This document shows, in pieces, positions 36,431 to 44,353 of a DNA stretch of 64,000 bases; position 1 is the first letter of the stretch; each line of letters starts with the position of its first letter. The position numbers were made by a program, and so were the translations under genes. Source of the stretch: DASUPK01 sp963815665 (GTDB lineage: Bacteria > Actinomycetota > Thermoleophilia > Solirubrobacterales > 70-9). Below the pieces are notes generated by a model that was given only the letters and a program-made list of their open reading frames with translations, did not search any database and had not been told where the DNA came from. The stretch covers positions 179,435 through 243,434 of the forward strand of contig CAWFHN010000023.1 of assembly GCA_963815665.1 (NCBI GenBank), in the 5' to 3' direction.

Positions 36431-38248
36431 CTACGGGCCCTTGCCGTTGGCCGTCCGGACCGACGAGGCGACAAGCCGCGAATAGAGCTCGATCCCCTTG
36501 CTGGTCAGGTGGATGCCGTCGGTGGTGATCCCGCCGTGCGAGTCCGCGACCGAGTGCCAGTCCACCAGCCGCGCCTGTCCCCAGTTGCGCGCGGCATCGG
36601 AGAGGGCGGAGTTGACCTCGCCCTGCCAGCTGCGCGGCACCTCGACGTTCACCAGGTAGACATGGGGCACGCCATGAAGCGCGTCGTGGAGTTGCTGGAG
36701 GTCGTCGCTGTAGAGCGGCCCGTTGTTGCCAAGCTGAAGGACGACGTTGTCGGGCAGTCCCCCATGCCCCGCGTATCGGTGGAGCAGGTCGATGAGCTCC
36801 TTTGCCTGGCGACCGACCTGGGCGTTCAGCGTGAGCCGCGGTCCGAGCAGTCGAGCCAGCCCGTCACGCGCGTCGACCATCACGGAGTCGCCCAGGGCGA
36901 GCACGGGCAGCGCCTTCGCCTTGCCGCCCTTGGCGGTCGACGCCTTGACGGGGACGGCGCCGCCCGAGTGCTCGGAGACCGCGGCGCTGACCGAGACCGG
37001 GCGCACGACGAACTTCTTCTTCGGCGTGATCCGCGCGGAGGCGACCTGCAGCTGTCCGTGATGTCCTCTCGGTACCACGCCGCTCCAGCCCACCACGATC
37101 ACGACGGCGGTCACGCCGACCGCGATCCCGACGCGACCGATGCGCAGCCAGTCGGGCTGCTGCCAGTCGGTCGAGCGTCGGAAGGGCTGCTCGACGTAGC
37201 GGTAGGAGAGGTCCGCGAGCGCCATGGTCGCCCCGAGCTGCAGCGCGAAGAGGACGGGGCCGTGCAGCGGCACGTCGATCCCCGGCCGGGTCAGCTCGAG
37301 CACCGGCCAGTGCCAGAGGTAGAAGCTGTAGCTGCGCAGGCCGAGCCAGCGCATCCCGGGATTGCCGAGCGTCCGGCCGATGCTGGCGGCCGGATGGGCG
37401 AGCGCCGCGATCAGCATCGCCGTCCAGATCGAGAGCAGCAGGAAGCCGCCGTGGTAGAGCGAGCGCTCGTAGTCGTGGACGGTGAGGAAGGTGATCACCA
37501 CCATCGACAGCCCGATCGCCCCGATCGCGTTCAGGGCGATGGGCGCCAGCGTCCCCGTCGTCGGCTTGAGCTTCTCCGGATGCCAGAAGAACGCCAGCGC
37601 CACCCCGATCAGCAGCGGCGTCGCCCGCGTGTCCGTGCCGTAGAAGACGCGGTTCGGGTTGCCCGGGTCGAACAGGATCGCCATCAGCAGGCTGGACGCG
37701 ATCGCGCCGGCGATCACGCCGAACACCACGCGCCTGTGGCCGAATCGCGTCATGCAGGCCGCGAAGACGAGTGGCCAGAGCAGATAGAACTGCTCCTCCA
37801 CCGCCAGCGACCAGAGATGGCGGAACAGCGATGGGCGCGCGAACTCCTCGAAGTAGGACTGGTGGCTGAGGATCAGGTCCCAGTTGGTGACATAGGCCAT
37901 CGACGCAAGCGCCTGGCCACGCAGTGTGGAGATCTGGCCGAAGTCGAAGAAGGCACCGAGGACCATCACGACCGCGATCAGCACCCCGACCGCCGGCAGC
38001 AGCCGCCGCGCGCGCCGCAGCCAGAAGCGGACGAGATCGATCCGCCCCTCCTTGCGGAACTCGCTGAGCAGCAGCGACGTGATCAGGTAGCCGCTGATCA
38101 CGAAGAAGACGTCGACGCCGAGGAACCCGCCCGGAAGCCAGCCACCGCCGTTGTGGAAGTGGTAGACGAAGACGGCGAGCACGGCGATGGCCCGCAGGCC
38201 ATCCAGGCCGGGCATATAGGGGAGACGCTTGGTGGTCTCGGACGACAC
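36431..38248 (-). CDS. OafA/YrhL-type acyltransferase with C-terminal SGNH domain
   Basis: A 605-residue protein with about ten membrane segments of the acyltransferase-3 family (YMPGLDGLRAIAVLAV, FVYHFHNGG with catalytic His, LWHWPVLE). A C-terminal extracytoplasmic SGNH domain (about 450-605) has LALGDSV, VVLQLGNNG and DGIHLTSKG. Such proteins acetylate surface polysaccharides or peptidoglycan. I chose the GTG at 38248 because GGAGG lies 8 bp upstream; an open frame continues to 38410 but overlaps the divergent small membrane gene. Confidence 0.91.
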   Translation of the reverse strand: MSSETTKRLPYMPGLDGLRAIAVLAVFVYHFHNGGGWLPGGFLGVDVFFVISGYLITSLLLSEFRKEGRIDLVRFWLRRARRLLPAVGVLIAVVMVLGAFFDFGQISTLRGQALASMAYVTNWDLILSHQSYFEEFARPSLFRHLWSLAVEEQFYLLWPLVFAACMTRFGHRRVVFGVIAGAIASSLLMAILFDPGNPNRVFYGTDTRATPLLIGVALAFFWHPEKLKPTTGTLAPIALNAIGAIGLSMVVITFLTVHDYERSLYHGGFLLLSIWTAMLIAALAHPAASIGRTLGNPGMRWLGLRSYSFYLWHWPVLELTRPGIDVPLHGPVLFALQLGATMALADLSYRYVEQPFRRSTDWQQPDWLRIGRVGIAVGVTAVVIVVGWSGVVPRGHHGQLQVASARITPKKKFVVRPVSVSAAVSEHSGGAVPVKASTAKGGKAKALPVLALGDSVMVDARDGLARLLGPRLTLNAQVGRQAKELIDLLHRYAGHGGLPDNVVLQLGNNGPLYSDDLQQLHDALHGVPHVYLVNVEVPRSWQGEVNSALSDAARNWGQARLVDWHSVADSHGGITTDGIHLTSKGIELYSRLVASSVRTANGKGP

Positions 38249-38357
38249 CGGGTTTTCCTCCACCGGGTATGGAAGCAATCGCGGGGCTGCTTGGCCAGCT
38301 TCGCCACCTGACTTGCAGGTGGCGTGGCGTTTAGAGCCGGGGAATAACGTGCCCAGG

Positions 38358-38780
38358 ATGGCTGCGGAGCGGCGGACATATCGATCACACCTGAAGACGG
38401 CGGTCGCCACCTCGGCCGCTCCCTACGGCTACACGCTGACGATCTGGACCTCGGGCGCCGTCACCACCCACTCGCGCGGCATCCCCACGGCCTGGGAGGC
38501 CCTGATCTTCCTGGCCGGGGCCGTGCTCGGCTTCGGCGTGACGGCGGCACTCGCCTACGGACGCCCCGGCGAGATCCTGGCTTCCCGCGAGCACGGGAAC
38601 ATTCGCCTCTGGGGCGGCTTCCACCTCATCTCGGTTGGGCTCGCCATCGGCGCCGCCGCTCTCGTCAACGCGGTCGTCAAGGACGTGATCGCGTGGCTGA
38701 TAGTTGGCCTGGTGGCGACATCGGTCTACCTGCTCGTGATCGCCGCGCAGTTCACCCTGGCCGACGCTCACGAGGGCTGA
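38358..38780 (+). CDS. Small four-helix membrane protein, function unknown
   Basis: A 140-residue protein with four predicted membrane segments starting about residues 22, 45, 80 and 105. A short N-terminus carries RRTYRSHLK. There is no recognised domain. The ATG at 38358 is preceded by AGGA and lies 109 bp from the divergent acyltransferase start. It may be an ion or small-solute permease-like protein, but nothing in the sequence fixes this. Confidence 0.65.
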   Translation: MAAERRTYRSHLKTAVATSAAPYGYTLTIWTSGAVTTHSRGIPTAWEALIFLAGAVLGFGVTAALAYGRPGEILASREHGNIRLWGGFHLISVGLAIGAAALVNAVVKDVIAWLIVGLVATSVYLLVIAAQFTLADAHEG

Positions 38781-38789
38781 GCGCCCCGA

Positions 38790-39722
38790 TCAGGCGAACC
38801 AGAGCCGCTCGGCGTTCAGGTGCGCGGCCCGCTCCCGCGCCGCGTCGCTTAGCCCGGCCAGGATCTGGGCTGCGCCCCGGATCGGCTCTTCGTAGTCGTC
38901 GAAGTGACCGACGACGTCGCTGCCGATCGTGAAGCGATCCGAGAAGCGCTCGATCAGCTCCACCCAATCCGGCCGGAGTACCCCGGAGCCGTCCAGCACC
39001 TCGCCCACGGCCATCCAGGAGAGGTCCACGTGCAATGCCTCGTGCTCCGAGAGCAGCCGGGCGACGGTGGGTAGGTGGTCGTGCCGGCGGTGAATCTCCG
39101 AGATGCCCGCGTGCGCCCAGACGATCGCCTGTCCCCGATAGTGGCGGAGGAGCTGCTCGAACTCGGCCACGTAGGCCTCGGGCTCGTGCCCCTGGGCACT
39201 CGCGTTGCTGTGCACGAGCAGCGGAAGATCGCGCTTTGCGCAGAAGTCGGCGACCCGGAGCATCCCCGGGTGGTTGGGGCGCGGCAGCTCGCTGATCAGC
39301 CGGGAGGAGAGCGGGCCGTGACGCAGCAGGACCTCTCCGACGCCGCGCCAGGAGCCGGGATGCCGATCGAACAGGCGCTCCAGCTCGGCCACAGCCGAGA
39401 GGTCGGTTGGATTGATCCCGCAGGCCAGCGGAGCGAGGCGGTCGCGGTCGCGCTCCGGGAGCAGATCCAGCTCCTCGAGCAGCAGCCGGTCGGTGAGCGA
39501 GTAGTAGTAGCAGCGGGCGATGTCGTCCATGTAGTAGCCCGGGCGCCCCGGCTCGGTCACGTCCCACTTCTTCTTCACCGGCAGCCCGAAGACGACCGCC
39601 CGCCCCACGCCGGCGCCGTCCATCGCCTCGATCAGCGCCGCCGCCCCGTCCGTCTCCTGCATGAAGTCGAGCAGGTGCACATGGGAGTCGACCAGCCGCC
39701 CGCTTGCTCGGTCGCCCTCCAT
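38790..39722 (-). CDS. Amidohydrolase-2 family metal-dependent hydrolase
   Basis: A 310-residue TIM-barrel hydrolase of the Amidohydro_2 group. Metal-binding DSHVHL lies at about residues 12-17, later histidines are in LLVHSN and VWAHAGISE, and a final aspartate is in TIGSDVV. Related enzymes decarboxylate or hydrolyse small aromatic or lactone substrates. Stands alone; the gap to the left end of the mobile island follows. Substrate unknown. Confidence 0.86.
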   Translation of the reverse strand: MEGDRASGRLVDSHVHLLDFMQETDGAAALIEAMDGAGVGRAVVFGLPVKKKWDVTEPGRPGYYMDDIARCYYYSLTDRLLLEELDLLPERDRDRLAPLACGINPTDLSAVAELERLFDRHPGSWRGVGEVLLRHGPLSSRLISELPRPNHPGMLRVADFCAKRDLPLLVHSNASAQGHEPEAYVAEFEQLLRHYRGQAIVWAHAGISEIHRRHDHLPTVARLLSEHEALHVDLSWMAVGEVLDGSGVLRPDWVELIERFSDRFTIGSDVVGHFDDYEEPIRGAAQILAGLSDAARERAAHLNAERLWFA

Positions 39723-39820
39723 GCGAGGCGGGCAACATATCGCGGGCCATGAGCCCGCCGGCTGATCCGGTTCGACGCGCTGGTCCGCGTGCGGATCGAG
39801 TCCCGGAGCTGACCCCTACC

Positions 39821-39866
39821 AACGCCCCGACCAGGATTCGAACCTGGGGCCTACTCCTTAGGAGGG
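39821..39866. repeat. Left attachment repeat (attL), 3' fragment of tRNA-Arg
   Basis: The 46 bases are identical to 46288-46333. On the minus strand they cover the anticodon loop, variable region, T-arm and acceptor 3' strand of tRNA-Arg, but the sequence beyond (CTCTTGGGCGG on the plus strand) no longer matches a tRNA 5' half. It is therefore a displaced tRNA tail marking the left end of the island. Confidence 0.92.
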
Positions 39867-39973
39867 CTCTTGGGCGGAAACCGGCCGGGTACGCGTGGGC
39901 AAGAAAGTCCTGTAATACGGTGGATTCCGCCCGATTTGCTTACCCGTAAGAACCCGCTCGATCCCGACCTGAT

Positions 39974-39990
39974 GTACCCGTTTTGTACCC
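39974..39990. repeat. Paired GTACCC repeat, 11-bp period, left arm
   Basis: GTACCC at 39974-39979 and again at 39985-39990, separated by GTTTT, so exactly one helical turn apart. A matching pair stands at the other island end (46220-46236). An inverted copy GGGTAC also occurs at 39887-39892. This arrangement fits arm-type binding sites for an integrase or excisionase; that role is inference. Confidence 0.55.
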
Positions 39991-40012
39991 GCGCCGCCGA
40001 ACAGGTGGCTTG

Positions 40013-40597
40013 TCAGATAAGTCCGATACGCGTGCGGACTTCGTTCCGCTTGCGTTCCCGCGCTGTCGCCACTTGAGTGCGCCACGGGTTCGGGGCCCAG
40101 AACGGAACCTTCTCTTGATCGAGTGGTGGTTTGAGAACCGCACCAACGGAGCGCTCGAGGTCTGCAAGCGGGGTCCAGGGCGACGCCACTGCACCCACGA
40201 CCAGGTTCCTTCGCATCCACGCGCTGAGCGTCTCGTCCGCAGGTGTCGGTAGCGCATAGTTCGCACTCATCGTCATCAGCTGTTTCCGACTCGGACTCGG
40301 CAGGCGACTTGGTCGCTGAACCACGTGCATGTCGAGCAACGCCGCGAGTGTTCGCCGCACTGTCGAATGACCGGTCTTGCCAACAGCGAAGTGAGTCCTC
40401 TGGAGGCGAACGCGCAGACTTTCCTCGGCCTTGCCCAGGTACAGGACGCGAGTTGCTAGCGGCGACTGGCCGACGTGATCCTCCAGACCGAGCTCGCTGA
40501 GGGCTTCCCGGGATGGCGCCGTGAGCGTATAGAGGCCAGGTCGATCCGGGAGTTCGTCAAGCTCGACGCGCCCCGCGGACGGGTCGAGTGCGGTCAC
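40013..40597 (-). CDS. GIY-YIG-like nuclease domain protein
   Basis: A 194-residue protein whose N-terminal part matches the GIY-YIG core: GLY at residues 21-23, VLYLGKAEESLRVRLQRTH from about 51 with YLG, and GHSTVRRTLAALL. The C-terminal part (WAPNPWRTQVATAREPK-like, basic) is typical of standalone GIY-YIG proteins. This fold cuts DNA. I used the GTG at 40597; protein-like sequence continues in frame upstream into the Fic gene but has no canonical start there. It follows the Fic gene on the same strand, 47 bp after its stop. Confidence 0.68.
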   Translation of the reverse strand: MTALDPSAGRVELDELPDRPGLYTLTAPSREALSELGLEDHVGQSPLATRVLYLGKAEESLRVRLQRTHFAVGKTGHSTVRRTLAALLDMHVVQRPSRLPSPSRKQLMTMSANYALPTPADETLSAWMRRNLVVGAVASPWTPLADLERSVGAVLKPPLDQEKVPFWAPNPWRTQVATARERKRNEVRTRIGLI

Positions 40598-40644
40598 GCA
40601 ACGCTCTACTTCAGCGTCGAGGGTTTCCGGCGACTCCGACGGAC

Positions 40645-41826
40645 TCAGGTCGACTCCGTTGTCTGAATCGCCGGACCAGGCCGCGTGGGTTCGTCGCTGA
40701 GTAGCGAGAGATAGGCGTCGTAGCGGAAGACCCGTCGGCGCCGCCCACCCGTGATCTCTCTGAGTATCCCCGCGCTCTCGAACTCCGCCACCAAATGGTT
40801 CGCGGTTCCAAACGCGATCTCGAGTTGAGACTTCACCAGGTTGACGTTGACGAGTGGGCGGTCGAACAGGAAATCGAGCAACCGCATCCCATTTACCCCA
40901 GCGCGTTGCTGCGCTAGCTCGCGGTGTCGTTCGCGGAGCTCAAGGATCGAATGGGCGGTCCGCGTCGCTTCGCTCGCGGTCTCGCCGACGCCGCTCAGGA
41001 AGAAGCGAAGCCATCCCTCCCAGTCCCCGCGGCGCCTGATCGCGGTGAGCCTGTCGTAGTACTCGGCGCGGTTCTGCTTGAGGTAGTGGCTCAGGTAGAG
41101 CAGTGGGCGGGTTAGGGCACCGCGGTGCACCAGTAGAAACGTGATCAAAAGTCGGCCGACTCGTCCATTCCCGTCGATGAACGGGTGGATGGTCTCGAAT
41201 TGAGCGTGTGCGAGCCCGACCTGGATGAGGACGGGCAGGTCCTTGTCGTGGAGGAACCGCTCGAAGTCGTCGAGTGCTCCCTGCATCTCGGGGACGGGAG
41301 GCGGCACGAAGGTCGCCCGTTCGATCGGGGCGCCCTCAGGGCCGATCCAGTTCTGGTTCTTTCTGAACTCGCCGGGCATTCGGTGCGCGCCGCGGCCGCT
41401 GCTGAGCAGCTCGCGATGGATCTCGCGGATGAGTCGCTTCGACAGGGGCAGTGAGGAGAGGCGCTCCAAGCCGTAATTCATCGCGCGCACGTAGTTGACG
41501 ACCTCCTCGACGTCGTCCGGCACTCCCGGCGCGGCGGGCTCGAGCTCTACAGCAAGAAGATCCTCAAGGCTGCTTTGGGTGCCCTCGATCTGTGAGCTGA
41601 GCACCGCCTCGCGCCTCACGTACATCGCCACGAACAGGTCCGGGTTCGGGATCGTCTGGATGGCTCCGTCGAGCCGACCGAGCGCCAGGTCCGCGTCGGA
41701 GAGCATCGCGAGCATCTCCTCGTCGACCTCGACGGCAGGATCGGGTGGCAGAGGCGTTGGAATAAAGGCCTCGTAGCCGTCGCCTTGTTTCACGAATGAG
41801 CCGGCTCGTGTACCTAGGTCGGCCAT
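40645..41826 (-). CDS. Fic-family AMP-transferase-type protein with inhibitory helix
   Basis: A 393-residue Fic protein. The catalytic motif HPFIDGNGRVGR is intact (His214), so adenylylation or a related nucleotidyl transfer is expected. An inhibitory motif SSQIEG lies at residues 77-82, N-terminal to the Fic core, which makes it a class II self-inhibited Fic. A C-terminal winged-helix-like region (about 310-385) may bind DNA. Fic proteins with this layout are common on mobile islands, often as toxins or regulators. The target is unknown. GC content is slightly lower than neighbours. Confidence 0.9.
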   Translation of the reverse strand: MADLGTRAGSFVKQGDGYEAFIPTPLPPDPAVEVDEEMLAMLSDADLALGRLDGAIQTIPNPDLFVAMYVRREAVLSSQIEGTQSSLEDLLAVELEPAAPGVPDDVEEVVNYVRAMNYGLERLSSLPLSKRLIREIHRELLSSGRGAHRMPGEFRKNQNWIGPEGAPIERATFVPPPVPEMQGALDDFERFLHDKDLPVLIQVGLAHAQFETIHPFIDGNGRVGRLLITFLLVHRGALTRPLLYLSHYLKQNRAEYYDRLTAIRRRGDWEGWLRFFLSGVGETASEATRTAHSILELRERHRELAQQRAGVNGMRLLDFLFDRPLVNVNLVKSQLEIAFGTANHLVAEFESAGILREITGGRRRRVFRYDAYLSLLSDEPTRPGPAIQTTEST

Positions 41827-42113
41827 CCCACTCCTTTGCTCCGCCGTTCAGCAATAAAACTCATGTAGCCAAGAGCATATTGCAGATATACGACATATTT
41901 TGAAATACAGCTCCAACCACCGAAACACCAGCTACCGAAGCCACAAACAAGGCCGTCACACGACTAAGCCTCAGCATCAACGCATCAATCACACAGGCAG
42001 CAAGACAACGCAACCAACAACCACCCACGGAGACAGACCATCACAACGAGTTGTGGGGCAGCTTCGGCCGAAATCCGGTGGGGGGTTTCCTGACGCCGAG
42101 CGTCTATGTGGAC
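41827..42113 (+). promoter_or_regulatory. AT- and A/C-rich regulatory region before excisionase and integrase
   Basis: The most AT-rich stretch of the window lies here (about 41850-41912). It holds divergent promoter-like sequence between Fic and the excisionase, including ATACGACATATTTTGAAATA. From about 41911 to 42050 the plus strand is strongly rich in A and C with few G or T. In RNA form that C-rich, G-poor run resembles a Rho-utilisation site, so int/xis expression could be attenuated by Rho. This is inference; no coding potential is convincing. Confidence 0.4.
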
Positions 42114-42434
42114 ATGGAGGCCTATCGAGCCGCCCACCCGCCTGACCGCCGAATCGCCTATCGGCCAGCCGAGCTCGCGGCGCTGGTCGGGCTCTCGGCG
42201 AAGGCGATCTACCGGGCGATCGAGCGCGGCGAGCTTCACGCGGCCCGGGTAGCGAACGGTTCGCGACTCCTGATTACCGTCGACGCCGCGGACTCCTGGT
42301 TGCATACAGCGGCCCCGGAGCCGGGACCCCCCCGACGGACCGTCAAGCCGGCGCGGGTTCCTCACCGAAGACCCCTGGCGGACGCACTCTCAGAGTCCGC
42401 TCAGCTGCGCCTGCCAGTCCACAAGAGGGGGTGA
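42114..42434 (+). CDS. Excisionase-type helix-turn-helix protein
   Basis: A 106-residue small DNA-binding protein. A MerR/excisionase-like winged HTH covers about residues 15-62 (RPAELAALVGLSAKAIYRAI then ARVANGSRLLITVDAADSWL). It ends in a basic tail. The ATG at 42114 is chosen; a TTG at 42051 would add 21 residues. The stop overlaps the integrase GTG start as GTGA. Position directly before the integrase supports a directionality-factor role. Confidence 0.75.
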   Translation: MEAYRAAHPPDRRIAYRPAELAALVGLSAKAIYRAIERGELHAARVANGSRLLITVDAADSWLHTAAPEPGPPRRTVKPARVPHRRPLADALSESAQLRLPVHKRG

Positions 42435-43562
42435 CATCGCGACGGGTCGCCCTTAAGCGGATGCCTGTGAGCATCGAGCGGATCGAGCGAAAGGGTGGCG
42501 TGGTCTGGCGGGTCCGGTGGCGCGACTCGCGCGGGCGGAACCGGGCCCGGGTGCTTGGGAGGAAGCGCGACGCGGAGGCATTCGATGCCGAGGTCGTTCG
42601 GCGGAAGCGCACCGGCGAGCTGGCCGCGATGGAGGGCGGCCGGGAAGCGCTCGACGAGTACGTCACCAGCACCTGGGCACATGCGCACGCCGCGCATCTG
42701 GCGCCGCGGACGCGCCAGACCTACGCCTCGACGTACGACAGGCACATCTCACCGCGACTTGGCGGGATGCGCTTGAACGCGATCGATGCGGAGGCGATCG
42801 CCGCCTTCCAAGGAGACCTGATCCGGGCGGGCGTTGGCCCACACGCGATCCGCAAGGCGATGATGTTGCTTGGCGGCATCCTTCAGCGCGCCGCCGAGTC
42901 GAACCGGATCCCGTTCAACCCGCAGCGCGCCGTCCGCAAGGCGCGCCTGCCGCGGAGCGAAGAGGTCCGCCCGCTCCCACCCAGCCAGGTGGAGGCGATC
43001 CGGTCCGTGCTCCCGCCGCGGGATAACGCGATCGTCTCGGTCCTCGCCTATGCCGGCCTGCGCCCGGGCGAGCTCCGCGGGCTGCGATGGCGGCACCTCG
43101 GCGAGCGGACGCTTCTGGTCGACGCCGAGAAGACCGGCGCACGACGGAACGTGCGCCTGCTGTCGCCGCTGCGGGCGGACCTCGACGACTGGCGAGCCGC
43201 GTCGGCCGACCCGCAACCGGAGGGCTGGATAGTTCCCTGCGGCCGACGGCACGCAGTGGTCAGCCAACGCGTTCGAGAAGTGGCGGAACCGAGTGTTCAA
43301 CCCAGCGCTTCGCAAGGTCGGGATCGAGGGTACTCGGCCCTATGACCTGCGCCACTCCTTCGCCTCGCTGCTCCTGCACGAGGGCCGGAGCGTCATCTAC
43401 GTGGCCCGTCAGCTCGGCCACGGAGCCGAGCTGACAATGCGCGTCTACGGTCACGTGATCGAGGAGCTCGAGGACCGGCCGCAGCTGCCAGCGGAGGACG
43501 CGATCCGAGAGGCAAGGATGGCCGGTAGTCCGCGTTCGACGGCCCGAACCGATTCAACTTGA
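42431..43562 (+). pseudogene. int: Tyrosine integrase, interrupted by one frameshift as read
   Basis: A phage-type site-specific recombinase in two frames. The first part (to about 43237) has the SAM-like N-terminal domain and the first catalytic Arg in LRPGELRGLRW. The second part (from about 43239) has LRHSFASLLLHEG, RQLGHG and the nucleophile Tyr in MRVYGHV. At 43235-43237 there is CCC; removing one C gives a continuous family-like sequence (PAADGTQWSANAFEKW). With that correction it would be a full integrase of about 376 residues. It is likely a sequence error, but a true mutation would freeze the island in place. Confidence 0.85.
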
Positions 43563-43652
43563 CCAATCGCGCTGTGGCTGGCGCTTTCCGTTCGCATGCC
43601 GGAGGGGTAGACAGACGCTAATCGCTCTCGCACGTTCCGCACAGCCGCGGTC

Positions 43653-44333
43653 TTAGCCCCACCAGCCGAAAGCCAGCCCAAGGGTCCCGACGATGGTGGC
43701 GAGGGCCGCACCGACGTAGATCCCCTCCTTGATCGAGAGGCCCGCGGTACGGGCATCGGTCCACGCCTTCCCCACGCCATGCAGGAACACCCGGACCGGA
43801 CCACTCCCGGTGGGCGGTGCCTCGACGACCTCCACGGGGACCGCGTCCCTCCCGCTTTCTGCGGCGGGCTCGGCGTCGGCCGATTCGTGTTTGGGCTGAG
43901 GCTTGACGGGCGGCGGGGCCGGGGGCGGACCCTTCTTCGTCTCCTCCACCTCGGCGTCAAGCACGCCCAGCGTCATCTCCAGCCGATTCAGCACCTCGTC
44001 GTGGCACGGTGGGCCACCACCGATGCCATAGACAGGGTCCTCATCGGCGAATGCGACTGCGACGATCCCGATCCGAGGGGGGTTCCCGCGAGCTATTGGC
44101 GGCGGGCCGAAACCGAACCCGTTGGTCCCCGCCCGGACCATGATCTTCTCCACGGCCGGAAGCTGACGGTGCAGCCGACTGCGGAGGCCGTCCCGATCCT
44201 TGACCGGCTCGGACTCCTCGCCGTCCGCCGTCACGCCCCAGTAGGCGCGGTAGCTCGACGCGAACTTGCGGATCGTCGCGATGTCGGACTCGACCTCCGA
44301 GGCGGAGCGCGGATCAGAATCGGATGAGCTCAT
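43653..44333 (-). CDS. Protein with C-terminal membrane segment, partner of TIR protein
   Basis: A 226-residue protein of unknown family. The N-terminal region (about 1-125) is helical with an acidic start and motifs LRSRLHRQLPAVEKI and FGFGPPP. A Pro/Ala/Glu-rich linker (about 128-168) follows, then a conserved-looking segment VRVFLHGVGKAWTDARTAG. The last 23 residues form one membrane helix. It starts 20 bp after the TIR gene on the same strand. Tail-anchored partner proteins are common in TIR and other abortive-infection systems, so it could be the effector; this is inference. Confidence 0.62.
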   Translation of the reverse strand: MSSSDSDPRSASEVESDIATIRKFASSYRAYWGVTADGEESEPVKDRDGLRSRLHRQLPAVEKIMVRAGTNGFGFGPPPIARGNPPRIGIVAVAFADEDPVYGIGGGPPCHDEVLNRLEMTLGVLDAEVEETKKGPPPAPPPVKPQPKHESADAEPAAESGRDAVPVEVVEAPPTGSGPVRVFLHGVGKAWTDARTAGLSIKEGIYVGAALATIVGTLGLAFGWWG

Positions 44334-44353
44334 CCGCCACTCGTCCCGGCCAA

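Noticed and set aside
39821..39866. Second functional tRNA-Arg gene
   Set aside because: Only the 3' part is present; the D-arm and 5' acceptor strand are missing, so it is an attachment-site remnant.
39704..39949. Short open frame containing the peptide TNAPTRIRTWGLLLRR
   Set aside because: It is an antisense translation of the tRNA-Arg fragment, a frequent false gene call.
41900..42145. 81-codon open frame in the A/C-rich region
   Set aside because: Low-complexity Thr/Gln/His composition caused by base bias, weak start context, and overlaps the excisionase start.
43230..43262. Programmed +1 frameshifting as preferred explanation for the integrase
   Set aside because: CCC-T could slip, but three other genes show the same extra base in G/C runs, so sequence error is simpler.
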